Below the pieces are notes generated by a model, which was given only the letters and a program-made list of their open reading frames with translations, was not told the DNA's origin and did not search any database. Of a DNA stretch of 64,000 nucleotides, positions 40,166-48,568 are shown piece by piece (within the stretch, counting starts at the first letter, position 1; each line of letters begins with the position of its first letter). Origin of the DNA: Anaerolineales bacterium (GTDB lineage: Bacteria; Chloroflexota; Anaerolineae; Anaerolineales; Villigracilaceae); assembly GCA_030834895.1 (NCBI GenBank), contig JAUQXA010000064.1:124001-188000 (forward strand). The letters run 5' to 3'. Made by a program: the position numbers and the translations under genes.

Positions 40166-41512
40166 CTATTCCTCGACTTCGCTTTCTTCCAGGAGCAGTT
40201 TCCGTTTGCGGCGTGCCGCCGGAATCAGCCCCTCGGGACGGAATATCATCATCAGCACCAGGATCGACCCAAACAATAGACGCTGGTATTTGGCCGGGTC
40301 AAGCTGTGCCGATAGATTCCTCCAGGCAAAGTTGATGATTGGGATGACTGCGTCACTCTGACGCAACTGGCTCAAATACAGCGATAAACCTTGCAGGATT
40401 TGCAGGTTCAGGATGATTACTGTGGCTGCTCCAAGCACAACACCGGGAATGCTGCCTTGCCCGCCCAGGATGACCATCGTCAGTACGCCAATGGACTGCA
40501 TGAACGAGAAAGACTCAGGGCTGACGAAAGTTCGGCTGGCCGCCATCAACGCTCCCACAGCACCCGCAAAACTTGCGCCAATGGCAAACGCCATCAATTT
40601 CATCTTGACGATCGGGATACCCATGGCGACAGCCGCTGTTTCATCTTCGCGGATGGCCGTCCACGCGCGTCCGACTTTTGAATCTTCCAGGTTTTTCGTA
40701 ACCACGACGATTATGATGATCACCATGAGCGCCATGATGTAGAACATGACGTTATATAGCGTGGCGTGATCCGTGGGATGCCCGACAATACCGCTAAATA
40801 TGCTGTTGAAACCGTTCAGCATGAATTCTGGCAGGGTGGGACGTTGAATGGGGGTGAGCCCCTGCGGACCGTTTGTCAGGTTGAGCGGTTTATCCAGATT
40901 ATTCGCCAGCTGGCGAATAATCTCACCGAACCCCAAAGTCACAATGGCAAGATAATCACCACGCAGGCGCATCACGGGCAAACCGATCAGGATGCCTACC
41001 ACTGCTGCCGCGATGATCGCCAGCAACAGAAAAAGATAGAACGTATCACCCGGCAACAGGAAGGGCAGGCCGGCAGGCTGGGAGCCGGGGGCGTACGACA
41101 TGGCGTAATACTGTTGGGAGCCAAAGAACCCCCACAGATATGCTCCCACCGCATAGAAGGCTACGTATCCGAATGACAGCAGACCGGCAAACCCCACGAT
41201 GATGTTCAGTCCAAGTGCCAGAGCGGCAAAAACACTGATCTGGAAGATGATCTCCAGATAGAAGATGTTACGTACACCCACAACTGGGACAATGAGCAAT
41301 GCCAGTACAATCCCGGTAAGCAGTTTAAAACGGTTATCCGTCTTCAAATAGTAAAGCGAGAAGAATGAGGTGACCAGTAAAAGGAAGGCAAACGTTGAAC
41401 GGGGGCTAAGGAAAACCCATAAGGCACCAAGCAGGACGTGCGCCAGTGTGGCGACGTAGGGCCAATACCCCTTTTGAACATTTTGTTGAAACTTTTGAAA
41501 ATAGCGGGCCAT
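40166..41512 (-). CDS. livM: Branched-chain amino acid ABC transporter permease LivM
   Basis: 448 residues with about 10 membrane helices. The second half carries the LivM core: GFAGLLSFGYVAFYAVGAY, RGDYLAIVTLGFGEIIR, AWTAIREDETAAVAMGI (the EAA-like ATPase contact) and GGQGSIPGVVLGA. About 100 N-terminal residues form extra helices, as in some LivM proteins, and an extended loop near 130-165 carries YAPGSQPAGLPFL. Forms the channel with LivH. Confidence 0.95.
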   Translation of the reverse strand: MARYFQKFQQNVQKGYWPYVATLAHVLLGALWVFLSPRSTFAFLLLVTSFFSLYYLKTDNRFKLLTGIVLALLIVPVVGVRNIFYLEIIFQISVFAALALGLNIIVGFAGLLSFGYVAFYAVGAYLWGFFGSQQYYAMSYAPGSQPAGLPFLLPGDTFYLFLLLAIIAAAVVGILIGLPVMRLRGDYLAIVTLGFGEIIRQLANNLDKPLNLTNGPQGLTPIQRPTLPEFMLNGFNSIFSGIVGHPTDHATLYNVMFYIMALMVIIIIVVVTKNLEDSKVGRAWTAIREDETAAVAMGIPIVKMKLMAFAIGASFAGAVGALMAASRTFVSPESFSFMQSIGVLTMVILGGQGSIPGVVLGAATVIILNLQILQGLSLYLSQLRQSDAVIPIINFAWRNLSAQLDPAKYQRLLFGSILVLMMIFRPEGLIPAARRKRKLLLEESEVEE

Positions 41513-41521
41513 AACGTCCTC

Positions 41522-42700
41522 CTATGCCTTCTGGCTGACGTTCTCGCCCATCAAGCCTTGCGGGCGGAAAATAAGCACTAGGATCAGGATCATGAAAGCG
41601 AAAATGTCTTTGTATTCCGTACCGTATGTGCCCATGGTGAAGACACCCATGTAGGAGCCTGCGAAGGTTTCCAGCATGCCCAGGACGATTCCGCCCAGCA
41701 GGGCGCCGGTCAGGTTGCCAATGCCTCCCATAACTGCGGCGGTGAAGGCTTTTAATCCGGGAAAGAAGCCGACAAACGGGTCGATACGGGTAAATTTCAA
41801 AGCATATAGAACGCCCGCCGCGCCGCCCAATAAGCCGCCTACCAGGAAGGTCAGGGAAATGATACGGTTGACATCAATTCCCATCAGGCTGGCGGTCGGA
41901 CGGTCCTGTGCAACAGCGCGAATGGCTTTGCCAACTTTTGTGGCATTCACCAGGTAGTTGAGTGCCACCAGCATCAGTACGGCTGCAAGGATCACAATCA
42001 GGGATTTTACGGAGATGCCCATGATGATGGTTGTGGTACCCATCGGTACGTTGCCGAAGACCAGGCGTTCGTCAAAATTTCCAAATGTGGGAAAGATGCG
42101 GTTGAATTGACCTGTGGTCAATCCTTCCACTAGACGGATGACATCCTGTAACAGGAATGAAACGCCAATTGCCGAGATCAACGGCACTAGGCGGGAGGTT
42201 GACCCGCGCAGGGGACGATATGCCGCCCGCTCCACGAGGACAGCCAAGGCACCGGATGCCAGCATCCCCGCCAAAATAGCCAGGATCAGGTAGACATAAG
42301 CCATTCCCAATGAAATGCCAGCTAGAATCCCTTTTCCTTCGAGCAAGATCAGGATTTCAACGCCGACAAACGCGCCAACTGCAAAAATTTCGCTGTGGGC
42401 AAAGTTGATGAATTCCAGCACGCCGTACACCATGGTGTAACCCAGGGCGACGGCTGCGTAAACAAAGCCAATTGTCAGCCCGTCTATCAAAACCTGCGGC
42501 AGGTTTATCAGAGTGTATGCAAACAATGTGGTGCCGAACTTTTCCATAGCTGCCGTGCCAATGGAAGTGTTGTCAAGTATCAGGGCAAGGAGGAGCACAA
42601 TCGCCGACAGGGCAACCGCGCTTCCCAGCGAAAACACGATCATTTGTCCTATGGGGCGCAGCAACTCGCGCACATTGATGGACTTGAAGAATCGATTCAT
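41522..42700 (-). CDS. livH: Branched-chain amino acid ABC transporter permease LivH
   Basis: 392 residues, about 100 longer than E. coli LivH because of an N-terminal extension with one helix. Core motifs: TIGFVYAAVALGYTMVYGVLEFINFAHSEIFAVGAF, KAIRAVAQDRPTASLMGIDVNRII (ATPase contact) and MGGIGNLTGALLGGIVLGMLE. Second gene of the operon, separated from the binding-protein gene by an internal hairpin at 42724-42749. Confidence 0.95.
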   Translation of the reverse strand: MNRFFKSINVRELLRPIGQMIVFSLGSAVALSAIVLLLALILDNTSIGTAAMEKFGTTLFAYTLINLPQVLIDGLTIGFVYAAVALGYTMVYGVLEFINFAHSEIFAVGAFVGVEILILLEGKGILAGISLGMAYVYLILAILAGMLASGALAVLVERAAYRPLRGSTSRLVPLISAIGVSFLLQDVIRLVEGLTTGQFNRIFPTFGNFDERLVFGNVPMGTTTIIMGISVKSLIVILAAVLMLVALNYLVNATKVGKAIRAVAQDRPTASLMGIDVNRIISLTFLVGGLLGGAAGVLYALKFTRIDPFVGFFPGLKAFTAAVMGGIGNLTGALLGGIVLGMLETFAGSYMGVFTMGTYGTEYKDIFAFMILILVLIFRPQGLMGENVSQKA

Positions 42701-42723
42701 AACTGCTCCAGAATTTGAAAATA

Positions 42724-42749
42724 CTCCCGGCCCTTAAAAGGGCCGGGAG
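42724..42749 (-). terminator. Internal operon hairpin between livK and livH
   Basis: Perfect 12-base arms CTCCCGGCCCTT / AAGGGCCGGGAG. Very GC-rich, with only a weak T-run, so it probably stabilises the binding-protein mRNA end or lets part of transcription through to the permease genes. Confidence 0.75.
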
Positions 42750-42768
42750 GGGTGAACATGAGAATTAT

Positions 42769-43974
42769 TTACGGAGCAGGAGGGGCGATGTCGAGGGTTT
42801 CGACAATCGGGTTCTCAGGCCATTTGGTGGGGTCTGTTGAACCAACTTGGATAACGAAATACTTCGCGACAACCGGGTCGCCGATGGAGTTGAAGGTGAT
42901 TGTGCCGGTGATGCCTTGATAATCCTTCAATGCCCGGACCGCATTGGCAACTTCGGCGCGGGTCGGTATTTCGCCGTTCTTTGCCTTGGCAGCGGCTTCG
43001 ATGGCTTTCAAGCAGATGCCGGCTGAGTCGTAGCCCTGGGCGGCAAACGGCTGCGGGTCGGAACTATACTTGGCTTTAAAGTCAGTAATGAACTTGGCGG
43101 TGTCTGGATAGACCGCTGCGGGACCGGACACGGTTGAGTAGTAAGTGCCCGCTCCATCCAGCAGGGCCTGTCCGCCGATCTTGGCAGCATCTGAGGAGTC
43201 AAAGCCGTCATCGCTCAGGAACATGCCCATGTAACCCTTCTCACGAGCCTGTTTGAACAACAGCGCGGCTTGTCCGTACATACCGCCGAAGTAAACCACA
43301 TCGGGGTTGGCGGCAAGAATCGGGGAAAGAAGTGCGTCGAAGTTGGCTTTTTCTTCGGTGCCTTCAAAGCCCATCACTTCCATGCCCTTTGCTTCAGCTT
43401 CCTGCCTGAAGAACTCGGCAATGCCCTGTCCATACGCGGTCTTGTCGTGGACGACGAACGCGCTCTTCATACCCTGGGCAGCGGCAAAGTCTGCGCCCAC
43501 AACACCCTGAACGTCATCGCGACCCACGATGCGGTTGACTTCCAAGTAGCCGCGGGTGGTGACTTTCGGGTTGGTGTTGGCGGGGGAAACATTCGCCAAT
43601 CCAGCGTTATGATATTCTTCGGATGAGGGGATTTGTACGCCGGAATTGTAGTGACCAACAACGCATAAAATAGCGGGATCCGAGACGATCTGTTTGGCGT
43701 TGGCGACACCGGTGTCGGGGTTGCCCTGATCGTCAAACGGAGCCAATTCGACCTTGAAGCCCATATCTGCGAGGGCTCCACCCATCTGTTCGAGGCCGAG
43801 TTCCGCGCCGCGCTTGATGTCAACGCCGACAACGGACATATCACCAGAGAGAGGGGACTGAGTGGCGATCTTGATGGTCTTGGCTGTTGTGCCGCCACCG
43901 CCACCACCGCAGGCAGTCAGTACCATGCTGGCAATGATTAGGGCCGAAAGTAAAACGAACAAACGTTTATTCAT
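42769..43974 (-). CDS. livK: Branched-chain amino acid ABC binding lipoprotein
   Basis: 401 residues. Signal ending VLTAC (Cys22) and a Gly run, then a LivJ/K-type fold: KIATQSPLSGDMSVVGVDIKRG, VVGHYNSGVQIPSSEEYHNAG, NVSPANTNP (ligand Ser/Thr segment) and YFGGMYGQAALLFKQA. First gene of liv operon with a strong TTGGAGGAG ribosome site, and followed by a hairpin that should favour it over the permeases, as usual for binding proteins. Confidence 0.95.
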   Translation of the reverse strand: MNKRLFVLLSALIIASMVLTACGGGGGGTTAKTIKIATQSPLSGDMSVVGVDIKRGAELGLEQMGGALADMGFKVELAPFDDQGNPDTGVANAKQIVSDPAILCVVGHYNSGVQIPSSEEYHNAGLANVSPANTNPKVTTRGYLEVNRIVGRDDVQGVVGADFAAAQGMKSAFVVHDKTAYGQGIAEFFRQEAEAKGMEVMGFEGTEEKANFDALLSPILAANPDVVYFGGMYGQAALLFKQAREKGYMGMFLSDDGFDSSDAAKIGGQALLDGAGTYYSTVSGPAAVYPDTAKFITDFKAKYSSDPQPFAAQGYDSAGICLKAIEAAAKAKNGEIPTRAEVANAVRALKDYQGITGTITFNSIGDPVVAKYFVIQVGSTDPTKWPENPIVETLDIAPPAP

Positions 43975-44435
43975 TTTTCTTGCTCCTCCAAAATTGTATT
44001 AGGGTGAATTCGACGTCCCGCATGCGCGGGGTTTACGTAACAGCAGACAATGCTTGCGATGTCAGCCTCACCTCCTATAATATGGATTTTCAAGATCATA
44101 CCCTAAGTTGCCGTGTTCCGCGACTTAGTTGTTTATTTATCCGGATGTGTATACAAATTAAAATTGTGTCATCCTGGTGCAGCGAAGGGTTTGGCCTTAG
44201 GCTTGTTCCAGCAAAACCTGAATTTTGCGTCGCTTCGCTCCTCAGAATGACACGAAAGAGGGATTCTGCAATACACCCCCTAATCATAAGGCGCATGTTA
44301 CGTCAAGTCAAGGTGTTGTTTGACATTTTTTGCAGTTTCAAAAGTCAGTGACCGCCACTGGTAACTGACTCTTACATACATGCGACTACACTTCCTATCG
44401 CTTTGAAGATATAGTGAATTTTTACGATTCCAGGT
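43975..44435. other. Intergenic region: liv promoter area and a repeat
   Basis: 461 bases without a gene. It holds the liv leader, a dispersed palindrome at 44166-44253 and a hairpin at 44343-44370 (AGTCAGTGACC / GGTAACTGACT) after the cyclic-nucleotide-binding gene. Short frames here look random. The exact liv promoter is not clear to me. Confidence 0.6.
44166..44253. repeat. Dispersed palindromic repeat, GTGTCA..TGACAC family
   Basis: Ends GTGTCATCCTG and CTCAGAATGACAC, with inner GCAGCGAAG / CGCTTCGCT. Relative of 4699-4783. Confidence 0.7.
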
Positions 44436-44927
44436 CTAATTTTTGTCTGTTGGCTTGTAGAGGAGCTGCTCGCGGATGCGCAGATCTGTATTGCGGATTT
44501 TCATGGCAAGGTCTGCTGCAAGGTTATACATCAGTCGGTAGCCCAATTGCGGATAGGTTTCGCATAGTATGATGAGTTTTTCACGCTGGATGACCAGCAG
44601 GCGGGTATCCTTTTGTGATGCCCGGGCCGTGGCAGAGCGCAAGCCTTCATCAACCAATGCCACTTCGCCAAACGATTGTCCCCTGCGCAGCCGCGCCACG
44701 GCGGTTTCCTTTTTTTCAAGGCTTCCTGTATTGCCGCGGCTGATTAGAATATCCACTTCTCCCTGCGCGATCACATAGAGTTCCTTGCTGCTGCTGTTTT
44801 CCTGGAAGATGAGATCGCCATTGTTAAATACAATCTCCTGGCAAAGATTTGCCACCAATTCCAACTGAGTAGGTGTGAATTGATAGAAAATATCGCTTTG
44901 CTTAAGGAAATTGACCATGTTGTTCAT
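44436..44927 (-). CDS. Cyclic-nucleotide-binding domain protein without DNA-binding domain
   Basis: 163 residues consisting of one cNMP-binding barrel (Crp N-terminal type). Hallmarks: LYVIAQGEVDILI and the phosphate-binding cassette RGQSFGEVALVDEGLRSATARA with Gly-Glu and Arg. About 40 residues of helix follow, but there is no helix-turn-helix, so it is not a Crp regulator by itself. It may act as a ligand-responsive partner protein. It follows the GT87-like gene on the same strand. Confidence 0.88.
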   Translation of the reverse strand: MNNMVNFLKQSDIFYQFTPTQLELVANLCQEIVFNNGDLIFQENSSSKELYVIAQGEVDILISRGNTGSLEKKETAVARLRRGQSFGEVALVDEGLRSATARASQKDTRLLVIQREKLIILCETYPQLGYRLMYNLAADLAMKIRNTDLRIREQLLYKPTDKN

Positions 44928-44970
44928 TGTGTGTTGAGTTTAACATAAATGAAAGTGACATGCAACCATT

Positions 44971-46164
44971 TCAAATAGGATATGTTTTCTCAATATTATG
45001 TAAGAGACGCAGCCAAACCCCCATTCCCAACACAAGGATTGTTGTTCCCAAACTCCATAAATCCTTTGAGGTGCTGGCTTGTTGCACGAGTGCAAAAAAA
45101 GAAACCAGTTCCAGCACAATTAAAAAGAGGAATGCATACAAGTAACTCTTCTTCCTTTTTACAAGCGTGCCGATGATCCACACGATGGGAATGAGATATG
45201 GAAGCTGGTCATACGCCCAAAGATAAATGGTGGACACAAACCCAACCGGCAGGATGATATTGAACGCCTCCCACGCTGTCAGCCTGGATTGATTCCGCCA
45301 AAGGAGGAATCCAGCCAGCCCGAGCAGGGTGAGACTCGCTGTCCCGCCGAGGATCAGCCTGCAGGGGGAAGTCATGCCGCAGGCAAGATAGGCAAACGCC
45401 CAAACGTTCGAGTGGACTCCCTGAGTCCGATCCATCACCGCTTCACTTGCTCCCCAAAACTTGACCAGCCACAACGGGTCTTGAATCATCCCGACGACGA
45501 GCAGGACAATCCCGCCAATCGCAACGCCGTAAATTGCCTTCCAATCCCGCCGCGCCAGGAACCAGATTCCAGCCAGCAGGAGGATGGTCAACCCCTGCGG
45601 TGGCTTGAGCATGGTCAACGAGAGGAGCATCCCCGCCAGCAGGGACTTATCCCTTTCGAGCAGAAGAATCGCCCCGACAATTGCCAGCAGTGCCAATGCG
45701 CCAACCGAACCTGTGTGTAAAGTCAGGTACACGGGACCAAAGAAGAACATCGCTGCAAAGATGGGGAGGAGCAAACGTCTTTGAGCGGCATCCTGCCAGT
45801 GATTCAGAAGAGCATAAATCGTCCAGGCGATAACAAGCAGCGTGATAACCTGCCAGGTGAGGTATGCAGTAGGCAGGGAAAGAAATCCCAATGGGACGAA
45901 AAAGATTGCCAGCGGCAGTGGGTATGGAAAGATTTTATTGGGCTGCCATTTGATGCCATGGGTTTCATGCCCTGCCAGATATTGCGCTTCGTTGTATGGA
46001 TTCTCGCCTTCGATGAGCATCCGCCCCGCCAGCCAGAAGAAAGTGAAGTTGGAACTTTGGAAATCGAAACTAGTGGCGCTGATGCGGACGCGCAGAAAGA
46101 TCATTCCCCCAAGCAAAACAAGTGTGACAAGGACGCCAAGAAACTTTTGGACAGATGGTTTCAT
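44971..46164 (-). CDS. GT87/DUF2029-like membrane glycosyltransferase
   Basis: 397 residues from ATG 46164; a GTG at 46182 would start inside a palindromic repeat. About 10-11 membrane helices. The first outside loop (SNFTFFWLAGRMLIEGENPYNEAQY) has the polar and acidic residues of the GT-C/DUF2029 family, and KWQPNKIFPYPLPLAIFF follows, resembling mycobacterial alpha-mannosyltransferases that use polyprenyl-phosphate mannose. The polyprenyl synthase gene two positions upstream fits lipid-linked sugar use. Sugar and acceptor unknown. Confidence 0.8.
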   Translation of the reverse strand: MKPSVQKFLGVLVTLVLLGGMIFLRVRISATSFDFQSSNFTFFWLAGRMLIEGENPYNEAQYLAGHETHGIKWQPNKIFPYPLPLAIFFVPLGFLSLPTAYLTWQVITLLVIAWTIYALLNHWQDAAQRRLLLPIFAAMFFFGPVYLTLHTGSVGALALLAIVGAILLLERDKSLLAGMLLSLTMLKPPQGLTILLLAGIWFLARRDWKAIYGVAIGGIVLLVVGMIQDPLWLVKFWGASEAVMDRTQGVHSNVWAFAYLACGMTSPCRLILGGTASLTLLGLAGFLLWRNQSRLTAWEAFNIILPVGFVSTIYLWAYDQLPYLIPIVWIIGTLVKRKKSYLYAFLFLIVLELVSFFALVQQASTSKDLWSLGTTILVLGMGVWLRLLHNIEKTYPI

Positions 46165-46173
46165 GTTAACACA

Positions 46174-46200
46174 GTAGGTCACGTTTCAAACGTGACCTAC
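46174..46200. repeat. Short perfect palindrome, GTAGGTCACGTT family
   Basis: 13-base arms GTAGGTCACGTTT and AAACGTGACCTAC around one base, between the GT87-like and yceD genes. Best copy of three in the window. Confidence 0.75.
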
Positions 46201-46205
46201 TCTTT

Positions 46206-46712
46206 TCATAACAGGTCTTTGAGCTTTGTGAACGGCGAGTCGGGTTCGAGTGGCTTGTGACCGCAGTCCTTCTCATTCAGGTTTTGGCCACACTCGGCGC
46301 ACAGTCCTTGACAATCAGGCTTGCAGATTGGGCTGATGGGCACTTCGAGCAGGGCGTACTCGCGCAGGAGATCAGTCAGGTCGATCTGCGCATCCTCAGG
46401 GACGATGAGTCCCGAATCGGTTTCAGAGCGTTGGTCGAAGGCGTACAGCTCTTCAAACGTCCAGTCCAGTTTGTGATCGAACCCGGTCAGGCAGCGTACA
46501 CATTCGAGCGTGGTCTCAGCGGAAAAATCCGCCTGCACGAATAATCCCTGCGGCGTCCTGCTGATGTTGATTACACCCTCGAAGTTACGGAGTTCAAAGT
46601 CATCGTCGAAGGCGATTTTGTCGAAGGCGAACGGGAAATCATGATTGCGTCCAATTTCCTCGTGAATGATAAAGCCGACATTGATTCGGAAGGGTTTGCG
46701 TGGATTGGTCAT
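46206..46712 (-). CDS. yceD: YceD/DUF177 family protein
   Basis: 168 residues. The family signature is clear: a Cys pair in TTLECVRCL and the C-terminal CKPDCQGLCAECGQNLNEKDCG metal-binding-like cluster. YceD is linked to 23S rRNA and membrane-lipid gene expression in bacteria and normally lies directly before rpmF (ribosomal protein L32). Here no rpmF follows: a palindrome and a glycosyltransferase gene do. It starts 4 bases after the polyprenyl synthase stop, on a weak ribosome site. Confidence 0.92.
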   Translation of the reverse strand: MTNPRKPFRINVGFIIHEEIGRNHDFPFAFDKIAFDDDFELRNFEGVINISRTPQGLFVQADFSAETTLECVRCLTGFDHKLDWTFEELYAFDQRSETDSGLIVPEDAQIDLTDLLREYALLEVPISPICKPDCQGLCAECGQNLNEKDCGHKPLEPDSPFTKLKDLL

Positions 46713-46716
46713 AATA

Positions 46717-47682
46717 TTACACCTTGCGATCCACGATGTATTTCGCGAGATTTTCCAGCGCTTCGCGTTCAGCGCAGGGTTGCATCACGTTGAGCTTGCC
46801 CAGGGCGCGGTCAACATGTTCTTCGGCTTCGCGCATGGCCTTCTTCGACGAATCGCTCGCGCGGATGTTTTCCACGAGACGGGTCATGTGTTCGGCGTGA
46901 GTCCAGCCGCCAATCGGCAGGGACAGGACATCGGGGTCTTCGGGGTTGGCTTCGGCGTAGTAAATTGCCGGGAGGGTGACCAGCCCATTGAGCAGGTCCG
47001 AGCCGAGCGGTTTGCCCACCGCCGCCTGATCGCCGTTGAAGTCCAGGATGTCATCCACGATTTGGAATGCCATCCCGATCTGGTAGCCGAAGTCACGCAT
47101 GGCTTCGACCTCGGGCTCATCCACTGGGCTGACCATTGCCGCCGCGCGCGAAGTCATCTCAAAAAGGGAGGCGGTCTTGGCGTAGATGCGCTTGTAATAG
47201 TTTTCGCGGTTGATCAATCCGTGCGCAGAGAACATCTGGGTTAGTTCCCCGCTGACGATGGTCGCCAGCGTCTCGGAAAACAATTTCATCAGGGGCAGGT
47301 GGTCTGTTTCTGCCGCGAGTTTTGCCGCTCGAGCGAAGAGAAAGTCGCCAGTCAGGACGGTGGCGGGCGGCGACCAGCGCGCGTTCAAGGTCGCCATGCC
47401 ACGTCGCAGCAGGGAACCATCGATCAAATCATCGTGTACAAGCGTTGCCGTGTGCAACAGTTCCACCGCCGCGCCGAGGGTGATCAATTTCTCGAGGGGG
47501 GCGTCCAGCATGTTTCCAACGAGCAGTCCGAGGGTGGGGCGGATACGTTTGCCTCCCGCGGCAAGCAAATGCTCGAGGGCGGCGCGCAGGTCGGGGTGCG
47601 ATTCGTCCGCCTGGCTGCGCATTCGTTCTTCAATAAGTTTTATTTCTTCCTGCACGGGTGAAAAAAAAGTAACAGCGTTCAA
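46717..47682 (-). CDS. Polyprenyl diphosphate synthase
   Basis: 321 residues from TTG 47682, one base after the tatD stop and 6 after GGGGAG; an ATG at 47715 would overlap tatD. Trans-isoprenyl synthase fold: GGKRIRPTL, first Asp-rich motif VHDDLIDGSLLRRG (DDxxD), KTASLFE and second motif QIVDDILDF. It condenses IPP with an allylic diphosphate to make a long chain for quinones or lipid carriers. Chain length is set by bulky residues before the first motif (VELLHTATL), compatible with hepta- to decaprenyl. Confidence 0.94.
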   Translation of the reverse strand: MNAVTFFSPVQEEIKLIEERMRSQADESHPDLRAALEHLLAAGGKRIRPTLGLLVGNMLDAPLEKLITLGAAVELLHTATLVHDDLIDGSLLRRGMATLNARWSPPATVLTGDFLFARAAKLAAETDHLPLMKLFSETLATIVSGELTQMFSAHGLINRENYYKRIYAKTASLFEMTSRAAAMVSPVDEPEVEAMRDFGYQIGMAFQIVDDILDFNGDQAAVGKPLGSDLLNGLVTLPAIYYAEANPEDPDVLSLPIGGWTHAEHMTRLVENIRASDSSKKAMREAEEHVDRALGKLNVMQPCAEREALENLAKYIVDRKV

Positions 47683-47683
47683 G

Positions 47684-48502
47684 TCAATCTCCCCATGCAA
47701 AGAGCCGCGTCGCATTGGATGTGGTAATGGCGGCGATCTCTGCAGGGCTTTTGGAATGGATTTCCGCTATTTTATCAGCAATATGCAGGACGTAGGCAGG
47801 TTCGTTTCTTTTACCCCGATACGGCACGGGAGGCAGAAATGGGGCATCGGTCTCGATCAGGATTCGGTCAAGGGGCAGTTGACGCACAATCTCGCGCTTT
47901 TTCTCCGCCTTTGGGTAGGTCACTGGACCTGTAATCCCGATGTAAAAATTGAGCGCCAGCGCCTTTTGCGCGGTTTCGAGGTCGCCGTTGAACGAGTGTA
48001 GGACTCCGGGTCTCTCGCGCAGGGGACTTGCCAGACCGTTTTGCCACTCCGTCAAAATCTCGAGCAGGTCTTGTGACGCCGCGCCCGACCAGGCATCCCC
48101 TTCCTCTCGCATGTGGATGACGACAGGCTTGTTCATTTCTTCTGCGAACTTTAATTGCCGTTTCAATGCTGCACGCTGGAAAGCGCGTTTATCCTCTTCC
48201 TTGACCCAGTAATAGTCCAAACCGATCTCGCCGATGGCAATCACTTTGGGATGCCGCGCCAAATCCTTCACCTGCTGGAATACGGATTCGGAGAACTTGT
48301 CCAAATCTGTTGGATGAAACCCCACCGCCGCATACACGCTGACAGTTGACTCCGCCAACCGAACCGCCGCCACGCTCGAATTTTGGTCGAGTCCTGGGAC
48401 GAGAATCCGCACCAGCCCTGAACCTGTGGCGCGTTGAATCACCTCCGCGCGGTCAGAGTCGAACTTGTTGTAGTTGAGGTGACAGTGGGTGTCGGTTAAC
48501 AT
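47684..48502 (-). CDS. tatD: TatD-family metal-dependent hydrolase
   Basis: 272 residues, typical length. Metal ligands: THCHLN (H6, H8), AIGEIGLDYYW (Glu), PVVIHMRE (His), VLHSFNG (His) and IETDAPFL (Asp). Magnesium-dependent DNase/deoxyribonuclease family acting in DNA turnover or repair. The sequence near 133-160 (SGAASQDLLEILTEWQNG) is slightly longer than E. coli TatD. Coupled to the polyprenyl synthase gene that follows. Confidence 0.94.
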   Translation of the reverse strand: MLTDTHCHLNYNKFDSDRAEVIQRATGSGLVRILVPGLDQNSSVAAVRLAESTVSVYAAVGFHPTDLDKFSESVFQQVKDLARHPKVIAIGEIGLDYYWVKEEDKRAFQRAALKRQLKFAEEMNKPVVIHMREEGDAWSGAASQDLLEILTEWQNGLASPLRERPGVLHSFNGDLETAQKALALNFYIGITGPVTYPKAEKKREIVRQLPLDRILIETDAPFLPPVPYRGKRNEPAYVLHIADKIAEIHSKSPAEIAAITTSNATRLFAWGD

Positions 48503-48518
48503 GTTGGCAAGTTAAAAG

Positions 48519-48558
48519 GTTAGCAGGTTGGAGCGTTTGAACGCTCCAACCTGCTAAC
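48519..48558. repeat. Long perfect palindrome between pgm and tatD
   Basis: 19-base arms GTTAGCAGGTTGGAGCGTT and its complement around a TG centre. It forms a very stable hairpin in RNA from either strand and stands where a terminator of the phosphohexomutase gene is expected, but lacks a T-run. Confidence 0.75.
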
Positions 48559-48568
48559 GTGTAAACAG

